A stretch of DNA of 10,900 nt from an uncultured Oscillospiraceae bacterium (GTDB taxonomy: Bacteria > Bacillota > Clostridia > Oscillospirales > Acutalibacteraceae). Under the pieces are notes generated by a model. It had not been told where the DNA came from. It saw only the letters and a list, made by a program, of their open reading frames with translations, and did no database searches. Below are positions 1 through 7,396 of this stretch, piece after piece. The translations under genes were made by a program, and so were the position numbers. The DNA lies in assembly GCA_900553525.1 (NCBI GenBank), contig USDZ01000046.1:1-10900 (forward strand). The letters are read 5' to 3'. Each line of letters starts with the position of its first letter. Positions within the stretch are counted from its first letter, which is position 1.

Positions 1-1194
1 GTCATGACCCGTCTGTGCGGCCGTCTGACCGAACGATATGGCCGGAGTCAACGGGAAGTCACCGGGGCTTTTACCGGCCGCCTGTTCGAGATCTTAAAAG
101 GATTCCGGGAGATCCGGCTTCTGTGCGCCGAACGATGGGCATCGAGTCAGGTGATCAAACCGCTGCGCAAACTCATCATCTTGGGAAACCGTGTCCGCTG
201 GATGGATTTTCTGGTCAACAAAGGTATCTATCTTGTCAATCTCATGACCTCTCTTATCATTTACGGCTACTCGGCCAAGCTGATTTACGGCGGCAGCATG
301 ACGGTCGGACAGTTTTTGGCCGTTATCGATTACGTGGCGCTGATGCACAAGAAATTCAATTGGATGCTGCGGATCTATCTCGATTGGTATCTGCGCCGTG
401 TCAGTGTCGACCGGGTCAATGAGGTGTTGAATACCGAGGAGGAAGAATCGGTCGGGCAGCCGCTTCCCACGGTGGAACAGGTGGAATTTGACCACGTCAC
501 TTTTGGGTATGAGGACAAGCCGGTGCTGCAGGACGTGTCCTTTACCATCCATAAAGGGGATAAGGTAGCGATTGTCGGAGCGAGCGGCGCCGGTAAGACC
601 ACCATCATGGACCTCTTTTTGCGCCTATATACACCATGGTCTGGCTCTGTACGGATCAATGGAGAAGATGCCGGCGCCTTTTCCCTGGCGGATCTGCGCA
701 GCCGAATCGGGGTGGTGTCACAGGATATCCGCCTGTTTGAAGGGACAGTAAGAGAGAATCTGCTCCTTGGACGGCCGGGTACGGATGAAGCGCTTTGGGA
801 GTCTTTGCGGCGGGTGGGACTGGAAGAGCTGATCCGCTGTATGCCCGCCGGTCTGGATGAACGCATCGGTGGAAACGCCCGTGGGCTGTCCGGAGGACAG
901 CAGCAGCGTCTGATGATTGCGCGTCTGCTACTGCGACATGTCTCCCTGATTTTGCTCGATGAGGCAACTTCCGCACTCGATGTGGACATGGAGGAACAGG
1001 TGGCGGAGGAACTCATGAACCTGGATAAGGACATTACCGTGGTGATTGTGTCCCACCGTTTTTCGGCCATTCGGGGCTGCAGTAAGGTCATCGTCGTCAG
1101 CGGCGGGGAAATTGAGGCCATGGGCTCTCACGAGGAAATGCAGGCGCAGTCGGCCACCTACCGCCGTCTTTTTGGAAAGGGGGGAGCGGCATGA
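1..1194 (+). CDS. ABC transporter half-molecule (TMD-NBD), 5'-truncated by window edge
   Basis: This is the C-terminal part of an ABC exporter subunit. The frame is open to base 1, and the first ATG (base 4) is probably internal because only about 396 of the usual roughly 580 residues are visible. Counting from that ATG, residues about 72-120 hold the last membrane segments. The nucleotide-binding domain follows: A-loop Tyr169, Walker A 192-199 (GASGAGKT), Q-loop Gln240, signature LSGGQ 295-299, Walker B 315-320 with catalytic Glu320, D-loop SALD and switch His351. All catalytic elements are intact, so it should hydrolyse ATP. It overlaps the next half-transporter by 4 nt (ATGA), which suggests the two form a heterodimeric exporter. 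An N-terminal peptidase C39 domain can neither be seen nor excluded. The transported substrate is unknown; the neighbouring carrier-protein genes suggest a small natural product. Confidence 0.93.
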   Translation, partial: VMTRLCGRLTERYGRSQREVTGAFTGRLFEILKGFREIRLLCAERWASSQVIKPLRKLIILGNRVRWMDFLVNKGIYLVNLMTSLIIYGYSAKLIYGGSMTVGQFLAVIDYVALMHKKFNWMLRIYLDWYLRRVSVDRVNEVLNTEEEESVGQPLPTVEQVEFDHVTFGYEDKPVLQDVSFTIHKGDKVAIVGASGAGKTTIMDLFLRLYTPWSGSVRINGEDAGAFSLADLRSRIGVVSQDIRLFEGTVRENLLLGRPGTDEALWESLRRVGLEELIRCMPAGLDERIGGNARGLSGGQQQRLMIARLLLRHVSLILLDEATSALDVDMEEQVAEELMNLDKDITVVIVSHRFSAIRGCSKVIVVSGGEIEAMGSHEEMQAQSATYRRLFGKGGAA

Positions 1195-2921
1195 GACTCG
1201 GCCGTTTGGAAATCTTCCGCCGGATAAGGCCTTATGCCCGTGAATGCCGATGGCTGATCGCGATGATGCTTCTATGTAGCGCGGCGGCGATTCCGCTGTC
1301 TTTGATCAACCCGGTGTTTTTCCAGATCCTCGTCGACGACGTAATGCGGGAAAGACAGATGGCGGTGTTCTATCAGGTGGTTCTGGGACTGGTCGCGGTA
1401 TATCTCTGCCGCCTATTGCTGGATGCCGCGACGCTGGGCGTGAGCAACCGACTGCTCAACCGTTTTACCCTTTCGTTGCGCACCGATATTTGGAATGCTT
1501 ATCAGCGGCTGCCTCTGGCCACCTTTGAGAAGGAAAAACCCGGTGACTGGAAGATGCGGCTGATGGACGATGTGGACAGCCTTGGCAGCTTTATCAAGGA
1601 TCAGGTGGTCGATTACCTGTTCCATATCGTCACGATTGCCGTCACACTGGTGCTCACGCTGCGGATGAGTTGGCTGATGACTCTGCTTTGTTCTCTGACG
1701 GTTCCGTTGGTCTTTCTTCTCAACGCCTGGATCGGGCGGGGAACAGGGAAGGTCAACGAGGACATTCGAAATGTCAGCCAAAATTATGCCTCTTTTACCC
1801 ACGATTCGCTTCAGTATTGGAAAGAAATCAAAATTCAACACGCAGAAGAGACGTTTATCGGCCGTTACCGGATATACCGCAAACGCCTGGCGGATTTGGG
1901 ATACCGTTGGATCCGATATTGGCTTTACGCTGAAATTTTCAACGATTTCAAAGCCAATTATTTGACCAAGGTGCTTGTGTATATCATCGGTTCGTTTTTT
2001 GTTATCCGTGGCCAGATCACGGTGGGGCAGCTGATTTTATTTGGAGAGTATTTTTCCCTGTTGTTTACTTCTCTGGATGCGGTCAGCGGCAAAAATGCGC
2101 AGCTTAGAACCAATGCTCCGTTTTACAGCCGGGTGTTTGACACCCTTTCGTTGGGAAATGAGACGGACGGGGAGATAGAACAACCGCTTGTGGGAGCGGT
2201 CGAAGCCCAAAATGTCGGCTATGGCTACCAACAGGAGGAACCCGTTTTACGCGACGTCTCTTTACAGATAGAGGCAGGTGGGTATACCGCTTTGGTGGGG
2301 CACAGCGGCTGCGGCAAGACGACACTCGCCAAACTCCTGTTGCTTCTCTATCGCCCAGATTCGGGGTCCATCCGTTACGACGGCCAGGAGGCGTCGATAT
2401 TCCGGCGCCATTCGCTTTACCGGCAGATCGGTATGGTTATGCAGGACAGCTACCTGTTCGATATGAGTATCCGGGAGAATCTCCTCATTGCCAAAGAAGA
2501 CGCCACTGAAGAGGAACTGCTCGATGCCTGCGAAAAGGCCAATATCCGGGAATTTGTTGTCGGCCTTCCACAGGGGCTGGATACAGAGATTGGAGAAAGG
2601 GGCGTCCGTTTGTCAGGGGGACAACGACAGCGGTTGACCATCGCCCGGGCGATTCTGCGGCAGCCCCGCCTGCTTGTGTTCGACGAGGCGACCAGTTCTC
2701 TGGATAAAATGTCGGAGGACCGGGTCAATGAATCGGTCCGTGCAGCGGCGGAGCAAGCGACGCTTCTGGTGATTTCCCATAAGCCGTCTGCCGTTGTAAG
2801 AGCGGAGCGGATTGTGGTCATGGACGACGGACGGATCCTCGATGCGGGAACCCATCAGGAACTCTATGCACGTAACGCTTTCTACCGAAAATTGGCCATG
2901 GACGAAGGGAGAACGGAATGA
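1191..2921 (+). CDS. ABC transporter half-molecule (TMD-NBD), complete
   Basis: A complete 576-residue ABC exporter subunit with an N-terminal membrane domain fused to a nucleotide-binding domain. Likely membrane segments lie at about 21-45, 56-82, 139-160, 162-182, 255-275 and 278-297. The nucleotide-binding domain shows Walker A 370-377 (GHSGCGKT), Q-loop Gln418, LSGGQ 474-478, Walker B 494-499 with Glu499, D-loop SSLD and switch His530, so it looks catalytically complete. The start ATG overlaps the previous stop by 4 nt and sits behind a purine-rich ribosome binding site at 1176-1186. Length and layout match MsbA/LmrA-like multidrug and peptide exporters. There is no C39 peptidase domain at its N-terminus, so this subunit does not itself process leader peptides. 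It very likely pairs with the upstream half-transporter. Substrate unknown. Confidence 0.95.
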   Translation: MRLGRLEIFRRIRPYARECRWLIAMMLLCSAAAIPLSLINPVFFQILVDDVMRERQMAVFYQVVLGLVAVYLCRLLLDAATLGVSNRLLNRFTLSLRTDIWNAYQRLPLATFEKEKPGDWKMRLMDDVDSLGSFIKDQVVDYLFHIVTIAVTLVLTLRMSWLMTLLCSLTVPLVFLLNAWIGRGTGKVNEDIRNVSQNYASFTHDSLQYWKEIKIQHAEETFIGRYRIYRKRLADLGYRWIRYWLYAEIFNDFKANYLTKVLVYIIGSFFVIRGQITVGQLILFGEYFSLLFTSLDAVSGKNAQLRTNAPFYSRVFDTLSLGNETDGEIEQPLVGAVEAQNVGYGYQQEEPVLRDVSLQIEAGGYTALVGHSGCGKTTLAKLLLLLYRPDSGSIRYDGQEASIFRRHSLYRQIGMVMQDSYLFDMSIRENLLIAKEDATEEELLDACEKANIREFVVGLPQGLDTEIGERGVRLSGGQRQRLTIARAILRQPRLLVFDEATSSLDKMSEDRVNESVRAAAEQATLLVISHKPSAVVRAERIVVMDDGRILDAGTHQELYARNAFYRKLAMDEGRTE

Positions 2922-4012
2922 AGAGGGAAAACGCATATATCTTGGAACTCTGCCGGTTTCAAGATGCCGATCCGGAGAAACTTCGGGTATGGATGGAGGC
3001 GAGCTTGGACTATCCATATGTTTTGGGTCACCTCCTTTTCAACCGGATGGGCGGAGCGGCTTATTACACCCTGCAAAATACAGGCCTCCTATCTTCGGTT
3101 AATCGAGAGTTCCGCAGTGCGCTGGAAGCGGTCTATGAGCAAAACCGGGTGCGCACCGGCAGTTACCGCCGTTTGCTCGACCAGCTCGGGAATATGCTGA
3201 GGCAGGCGTCCTTTCCCTATGCTCTTCTCAAGGGGGGACTGCTCGTCAGCCGGTATCCGGCTGGGCTGAGAACCTCAAACGATATGGATATACTTATCCG
3301 GGCAGGCGATATCCCCGCCCTATCCGATCTGCTGCGGGAAAATGGATTTGTGCAGGGATATCTGCGCGGAGGACAATTTCGGCCGGCCACGAGGCGGGAG
3401 ATCATCTCCTCACGGATGAACCGCGGTGAAACCGTGCCTTTTGTCCGGAAAGTGGATCTGCCGGGGATGCCGTATTGGGAGATTGACATCAATTTCACGC
3501 TGGATTATCAAGCCAAGGATTCCGGCGCTGTCGCACGGCTGTTGGAAAAACGGCAGGCGCGGATCGACACGGCTGATGCACCGCTATATACCCTGGCTCC
3601 GGCGGATTTCCTGCTGCATTTATGCGCCCATCTCTACAAAGAGGCTAGTATCTACAACTGGGTGGAGATGGGCCGAGATCTGTCCCTGTATAAATTCAGC
3701 GATCTTTATCTACTGTTGAGAGAGGACTTGGACGGGAAGCTGGCCAAAGAGATTTTGGAAAGAGCCGAGGCCTGCGGCCTGCGGGGAGAGTGTGCGTATT
3801 CCTTTTACCATACGCGGGAACTCTTTTCCATGCGCCACCCGGTCCTGGACAGCGTCCTTGAAAGGCTGAAACCCTGGGATATGGACCGGCTGGGGAGGAT
3901 CTATCGTCCTTCGGACGGTCGGATGTTCCGCCATAATATGGCCTTTGACGAGTGGATTTTCTGCGGCCGCCGAAAGGAGAAGCTATATGACGTTGCGAAT
4001 GCAACCGCATAA
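2918..4012 (+). CDS. Nucleotidyltransferase-like protein (PF14907 / NTP_transf_5 type)
   Basis: A 364-residue soluble protein resembling the uncharacterised nucleotidyltransferase family PF14907. The diagnostic stretch is LLKGGLL at about 103-109, then a Tyr-Pro and the acidic pair Asp122/Asp124 in SNDMDILIR, which corresponds to the metal-binding D-x-D of the polymerase-beta nucleotidyltransferase fold. A third acidic position could be Glu188 or Asp190 in EIDIN. The histidine-rich LLHLCAHLYKEA at about 232-243 is also typical of this family. The usual G-S motif before the aspartates is replaced by T-S-N, so chemistry cannot be assumed. Members often sit in natural-product, RiPP or polysaccharide loci beside exporters, but their substrates are mostly unknown. 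It overlaps the upstream transporter by 4 nt, behind AAGGGAG at 2905-2911, and belongs to the same operon. It may adenylylate or otherwise modify the cluster's product. Confidence 0.78.
   Translation: MKRENAYILELCRFQDADPEKLRVWMEASLDYPYVLGHLLFNRMGGAAYYTLQNTGLLSSVNREFRSALEAVYEQNRVRTGSYRRLLDQLGNMLRQASFPYALLKGGLLVSRYPAGLRTSNDMDILIRAGDIPALSDLLRENGFVQGYLRGGQFRPATRREIISSRMNRGETVPFVRKVDLPGMPYWEIDINFTLDYQAKDSGAVARLLEKRQARIDTADAPLYTLAPADFLLHLCAHLYKEASIYNWVEMGRDLSLYKFSDLYLLLREDLDGKLAKEILERAEACGLRGECAYSFYHTRELFSMRHPVLDSVLERLKPWDMDRLGRIYRPSDGRMFRHNMAFDEWIFCGRRKEKLYDVANATA
3973..3980 (+). promoter_or_regulatory. Ribosome binding site that sets the kinase-like start
   Basis: AAAGGAGA lies inside the 3' end of the upstream gene, 6 nt before the ATG at 3987. 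It favours that start over an in-frame upstream ATG at 3945, which would give a 68-nt overlap and add 14 residues before the P-loop domain. Confidence 0.75.
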
Positions 4013-4625
4013 TACCCCCGGTGTTTTAATCACTTTCTGCGGACTGGACGGGTGCGGAAAAAGTACCCTCATCCGCAGGCTGACGCGGTATTTGGAAGAT
4101 CTGGAACTGCCGGTGTTTCTGACAAAACAGCCGACCGACATGGTTCGGCAATCGGATATATTCCGAACCTATATGGATTCGCCGGTTCACGACGCTTACG
4201 ATTACCGGGCGTTGTCCCTGTTTTGTGCCAGCGATCGCGTGCAGCATTCCAACCGGGTGATCCGCCCTCGTCTTGATCGGGGGGAGATTGTGATCAGCGA
4301 CCGGTATTTTTATTCCTGTCTGGCCAATTTGAGGGCCAGAGGCTATGAGAAGGACAAATGGATTTACGAGATATCCGCCAGTATCCCGAAACCCGATCTC
4401 GCGTTTTTTCTGGATGTGGACGTGGATACCGCCGTCCGAAGGGTCCGGTGCCGCGCCAGTGAACGAGACCGGTATATTGATCTGCCGCTCCAGTACCGTC
4501 TGCGCGGAGAATATCAGGAGATCGCTGCGAAAAACGATGGTATCCGGATCCCTACTGACCTTGCGGAAGAGGAAAGTTTCGAGCGGGTCAAAAAAGCGGT
4601 GGCCGGGGTATTACGCTATGTTTGA
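3987..4625 (+). CDS. Divergent thymidylate-kinase-like P-loop kinase
   Basis: A 212-residue P-loop kinase of the thymidylate kinase (Tmk) superfamily. Walker A is at 19-26 (GLDGCGKS). Asp83-Arg84 and the downstream His87 match the Tmk ADRxxH region, SDRY at 104-107 matches the DRY motif, LDVDVDTAV at 142-150 is the usual strand before the lid, and the lid at 151-163 is rich in Arg. Two substrate-side features differ from housekeeping Tmk. The TREPGG phosphate-binding segment reads TKQPTD (46-51), and the AYQG base-contact segment after the DRY reads ANLRAR. This suggests it phosphorylates something other than dTMP, or dTMP in a specialised context. It overlaps the upstream gene by 26 nt and the next by 8 nt, so it is embedded in the transporter/carrier operon rather than a nucleotide-metabolism locus. 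Family call is secure; substrate is unknown. Confidence 0.85.
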   Translation: MTLRMQPHNTPGVLITFCGLDGCGKSTLIRRLTRYLEDLELPVFLTKQPTDMVRQSDIFRTYMDSPVHDAYDYRALSLFCASDRVQHSNRVIRPRLDRGEIVISDRYFYSCLANLRARGYEKDKWIYEISASIPKPDLAFFLDVDVDTAVRRVRCRASERDRYIDLPLQYRLRGEYQEIAAKNDGIRIPTDLAEEESFERVKKAVAGVLRYV

Positions 4626-5466
4626 AGGATTGTACGGATTGTCCTGTGTGGAAAATCAGGTATTGGCGTTTCTGCGGCAGCAGGGGATTGAGGTGGCGCC
4701 GTTGTATTACAACAGCGCCGTTCCGCTCAAGGAACTTTTCTTCTTTATGGTGATCCAGGGAATGCGTCCCGCCTATTTCGACCGTGTGAAGAGAATCCAG
4801 GACGACCTGAAGGAAAGGGGCGTGCTGGCCTTTGAAAAACGGGAACAGGAACTTTCGGCTTGGCTCGACGAACTGGAGGGGCAGGCAAAACAGGAGGCCG
4901 TCTTGATTTTGGTTTCCCCGGAATTTACCAAGAACGTATTGATGGCGCGGGGCTTCCGCGACGATCATTACGTCCGGCTCTCCTGTACAGAAGGAAACTG
5001 GACGGTCATCAACGACATTCCGGACAAGACGGTAACGCTGACGACTGGAGAGCTCCAGAACGTGTATGCGGGGGATGGATTTTACCTTCGTTTATGCCGG
5101 CCTTTGACCAAGGAAGACCGACGGCAGTGTTGGACTGGTCGGCTGTTTAAACCGGAAAATCACACGCCCTTTTGGTTCTATGAGCAGGATCTCGATGGAA
5201 TTTCCGATGTGGGAAGCCGTCTGAGGGATATGGTCGGTATATACAAACAGCTGCGCTGCCGCACGGTAGTTTATTATGAGAATTGGGGATTGGATATGGC
5301 GTTTATGCGGGACAGACAGCCGGAAATCGAGCGCCTTTATGCCTTGTCGGAATATTATCATCTCAAGCGCGGGATCCCTCCTTCCCAATTTTACGGACTA
5401 CTGCAGGAACTGGCGCGGATAGATAACGCACTCATGACCGAACTGCGGTCGCGGTTAGGAGGATAA
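4618..5466 (+). CDS. BtrH-like papain-fold protein, possible ACP-dependent acyltransferase
   Basis: A 282-residue soluble protein. The chosen ATG overlaps the kinase-like stop by 8 nt; the frame is open further upstream but only inside the kinase-like gene. The N-terminus carries GLSCVENQVLAFLRQQG with Cys10 at the head of a helix. After a charged helical region (about 55-90) comes a strand and DDHYVRL with His117, then NWTVINDIPDKTV with Asp133, then a LTTGELQ motif. This Cys...His...Asp order followed by a T-x-x-E-L segment is the pattern of the papain-like C39/BtrH_N fold. In butirosin biosynthesis BtrH moves an acyl group from the carrier protein BtrI onto the aminoglycoside. Here the gene directly precedes a carrier protein and an adenylating ligase, which fits a transfer role. 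The C-terminal 120 residues match nothing I recognise. A peptidase or a catalytically inactive scaffold are alternatives. Confidence 0.5.
   Translation: MFEGLYGLSCVENQVLAFLRQQGIEVAPLYYNSAVPLKELFFFMVIQGMRPAYFDRVKRIQDDLKERGVLAFEKREQELSAWLDELEGQAKQEAVLILVSPEFTKNVLMARGFRDDHYVRLSCTEGNWTVINDIPDKTVTLTTGELQNVYAGDGFYLRLCRPLTKEDRRQCWTGRLFKPENHTPFWFYEQDLDGISDVGSRLRDMVGIYKQLRCRTVVYYENWGLDMAFMRDRQPEIERLYALSEYYHLKRGIPPSQFYGLLQELARIDNALMTELRSRLGG
5457..5462 (+). promoter_or_regulatory. Consensus Shine-Dalgarno for the first carrier protein
   Basis: A perfect AGGAGG lies 6 nt before the ATG at 5469 and overlaps the end of the upstream gene. It is the strongest ribosome binding site in the operon and suggests the carrier protein is made in excess of its neighbours. 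Confidence 0.75.
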
Positions 5467-5468
5467 AG

Positions 5469-5714
5469 ATGAAAACAAGGGAAGAACAAATTAACGACTT
5501 GCTTCGGGATCACACTTGGAGCGATTCTCCTGAAAGAGGGCAGCGGCTCCGAGAGGATCTCGGCGTCGACAGCCTGAGATTGGTGGAAATTCTCGTGGCG
5601 TTGGAAGAAGCTTTCGGCATCACCTTGACGGAAGAGGAACTGGATCCGGAATCGTTTCAAAAAGTGGACGATCTATATGTACTCTTGGAGAGGCATCGGG
5701 AAACCGGGGATTGA
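5469..5714 (+). CDS. Acyl carrier protein 1
   Basis: An 81-residue phosphopantetheine-binding carrier protein. The attachment site is Ser35 in the canonical LGVDSLRLVE motif, followed by the helix II/III pattern LVALEEAFGITLTEEEL that is typical of acyl carrier proteins. It is strongly acidic, also typical. In a complete cell it would be converted to the holo form by a phosphopantetheinyl transferase, which is not in this window. It lies between the BtrH-like protein and the adenylating ligase with a 2-nt upstream gap, so it is a natural substrate for both. It is not a housekeeping AcpP by context, since no fatty acid synthesis genes are nearby. Confidence 0.93.
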   Translation: MKTREEQINDLLRDHTWSDSPERGQRLREDLGVDSLRLVEILVALEEAFGITLTEEELDPESFQKVDDLYVLLERHRETGD

Positions 5715-5742
5715 CGGACGGGGATCTCTCATGCCACACGGG

Positions 5743-5750
5743 AAAGGGGA
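5743..5750 (+). promoter_or_regulatory. Ribosome binding site that sets the ligase start
   Basis: AAAGGGGA ends 8 nt before the ATG at 5759. It favours that start over a TTG at 5711 that overlaps the preceding stop and would add 16 residues unlike a ligase N-terminus. Confidence 0.7.
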
Positions 5751-5758
5751 TTCCAAAG

Positions 5759-7087
5759 ATGAGCCTGTATACCTATCTGCGCGAGAGGGTCAGCGAGCAT
5801 CCCGATCGAACAGTACGGGATAAAGCGCGGATTCTGACTTTTGGGGAACTATTCCAACAGGCGGAAGAAATCGGACGCACGCTGACAGGCCGTCTGTATG
5901 GCATCCTTTGCCGATCGGATCTCGATACGGCCCGTTTGCTGCTGGCCTGTATGGCGACAGGGAAAACGGCTGTTCCGCTCTCGACGCGTTATGGCGAGGC
6001 TCATGTGAAAAGAATTCAACAGGCGGCGGGTTTATCCTGTATCCTGACCGAAAAAGGAGCGCTCACGGTGGGAAAGCCGATGACCGACGAAGAAACGCTG
6101 GAAGGCATTCGGCTGATTCTGTACACCTCCGGAACGACCGGGATACCAAAGGGGGCGATGCTCACCGATGCGGGACTGCTGGTGAACCTGCTTGCGGTGG
6201 AGGGGTATTTCCACATTCCAGGACCGATCCGAATCGTCCGGCCGCTGTATCACTGCGCGGTACTCATGGGCGAGTTTTTCCTTTCCCTTGCCAAGGGGGT
6301 GGACATCGTGTTCGACGGCGGTGAATTTCATCCCGTTCGCCTGCTCGATGCCATCCAGACAGAAAAGACAGCGGTGCTTTGCGCTACTCCGACCCTTTTT
6401 TACCAATTATGCGGGGCGGCAATCCGCCGCGGCCGGGTCTTGCCGCTCAAAAGCGCAGCAGTCAGCGGGGAGTGCCTGACCCCAGGCATAGCCGCTCGGA
6501 TGCGTCAGGCCATGCCGGAGACCGCCATCTACCATGTGTACGGGTTGACAGAGGCAGGACCGCGGGTGAGTTATCTGCCTCCCTCGCTGTTCGATCAAAT
6601 TCCGGATTCCGTTGGGGTGCCTCTTCCTTGCTGGGAATACACCGTCGTAGAAGGGGAACTTCTTCTCCGCGGAGAAAGCCAGATGAAAGGGTATTACCGA
6701 AGTCCGGAGGAAACCGAACGGGTTCTCAAAAATGGATGGCTGCATACCGGCGACGTGGCGGAAATCGATGCCGATGGACGCTTGTATATCCGTTCCAGGC
6801 GGGATGATCTGATCATTCGGGCCGGCATCAATATCTATCCGCAGGAAATCGAGAATGCACTGCGGATGGAAAGCGGGATCGTGGATGTGATGGCCTTTGG
6901 AAAGCCGGACAAAACAGCGGGACAACGAATTTATCTAAAAGCGGTGGCCCCTGGTTTGACGAAAAAGGATCTGTGGGAAATTTGTCGGAAACGGTTATCT
7001 CCCTATCAGTATCCCGACGATTTCGAATTGGTGGAAACATTGCCGAGAAACGCTTCGGGAAAGTTGCTGCGGGAGAGGAGTCGATGA
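5759..7087 (+). CDS. AMP-forming acyl/aryl acid:carrier-protein ligase
   Basis: A 442-residue class I adenylate-forming enzyme that should activate a carboxylic acid with ATP and pass it to a carrier thiol. Core motifs: A3 YTSGTTGIPKG (122-132), A5 YGLTEAGP (261-268), A7 TGD (330-332), hinge/A8 RRDDLIIRAGINIYPQEIE (347-365) and A10 NASGK with catalytic Lys435. The A4-like region is PLYHCAV (162-168), which looks like fatty-acyl or aryl-acid ligases with His166, not the FDxS form of amino-acid-activating NRPS domains. At 442 residues it is shorter than typical 500-550 residue ligases, mainly in the N-terminal part, but no motif is lost. It is flanked by two separate carrier-protein genes and overlaps the second by 4 nt, so one or both are its likely acceptors. 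The acid is unknown. Confidence 0.9.
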   Translation: MSLYTYLRERVSEHPDRTVRDKARILTFGELFQQAEEIGRTLTGRLYGILCRSDLDTARLLLACMATGKTAVPLSTRYGEAHVKRIQQAAGLSCILTEKGALTVGKPMTDEETLEGIRLILYTSGTTGIPKGAMLTDAGLLVNLLAVEGYFHIPGPIRIVRPLYHCAVLMGEFFLSLAKGVDIVFDGGEFHPVRLLDAIQTEKTAVLCATPTLFYQLCGAAIRRGRVLPLKSAAVSGECLTPGIAARMRQAMPETAIYHVYGLTEAGPRVSYLPPSLFDQIPDSVGVPLPCWEYTVVEGELLLRGESQMKGYYRSPEETERVLKNGWLHTGDVAEIDADGRLYIRSRRDDLIIRAGINIYPQEIENALRMESGIVDVMAFGKPDKTAGQRIYLKAVAPGLTKKDLWEICRKRLSPYQYPDDFELVETLPRNASGKLLRERSR

Positions 7088-7350
7088 AGAACATGGATGT
7101 GGAAACGCAGGTGCGCAGGCTGCTGGGGGAGATCGTGGGCCCTTACGATTGGGAAACAGTACCGGCCGGGGAGAATCTACGTGGACTCGGACTAAACAGC
7201 CTCAACTGTATCAGCCTTATCGTGGCGATTGAAGAACTATTCGACATCGTGGTTCCCTACCAAAGGTTGGGGATTCGATATGCCGGTACAATCGAAGAGA
7301 TTTGCGGCTTGATCCGAGATGTCCAGCAGGGAAGGCAGATTTGGGAATAG
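7084..7350 (+). CDS. Acyl carrier protein 2 (NSL variant)
   Basis: An 88-residue phosphopantetheine-binding carrier protein. The attachment Ser39 sits in LGLNSLNCISLIVAIEELF, so the usual Asp before Ser is Asn; this variant occurs among carrier proteins and keeps the modified Ser. Its sequence is clearly different from carrier protein 1, so the two are not a recent duplication. The start ATG overlaps the ligase stop by 4 nt behind the purine-rich GGGAGAGGAG at about 7071-7080. A second in-frame ATG three codons later (7093) is possible but lacks that spacing. It is the last gene of the operon seen here and is followed by a long AT-rich spacer. It may hold a second building block or receive the acyl group from a partner enzyme upstream of the window. 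Confidence 0.9.
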   Translation: MKNMDVETQVRRLLGEIVGPYDWETVPAGENLRGLGLNSLNCISLIVAIEELFDIVVPYQRLGIRYAGTIEEICGLIRDVQQGRQIWE

Positions 7351-7381
7351 GGGAATTTGGTCGAAAAACCCATTTTGTCGC

Positions 7382-7396
7382 GTGAAATTATATCAC
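7382..7396. repeat. Palindrome GTGA-N7-TCAC, copy 1
   Basis: GTGAAATTATATCAC, an imperfect 15-bp inverted repeat just after the operon. It resembles a binding half-site pair, but its odd-length spacer (N7) differs from the CRP form TGTGA-N6-TCACA. It matches copy 2 at 12 of 15 positions. Could be a regulator site or chance in AT-rich DNA. Confidence 0.35.

Noticed and set aside
375..1121. A 248-codon open frame on the - strand opposite the first transporter.
   Set aside because: It is low-complexity in Ser, Arg and Thr and lies fully antisense to a motif-verified ATPase domain, so it is a composition shadow.
3945..3986. An upstream ATG that would extend the kinase-like protein by 14 residues.
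   Set aside because: It lies deep in the preceding gene without a ribosome binding site, while the ATG at 3987 has AAAGGAGA at good spacing and leaves a normal short N-terminus before the P-loop.
4345..4617. A 91-codon upstream extension of the BtrH-like frame.
   Set aside because: It overlaps the kinase-like coding sequence entirely and its translation is unlike a protein N-terminus; the ATG at 4618 gives the usual short coupling overlap.
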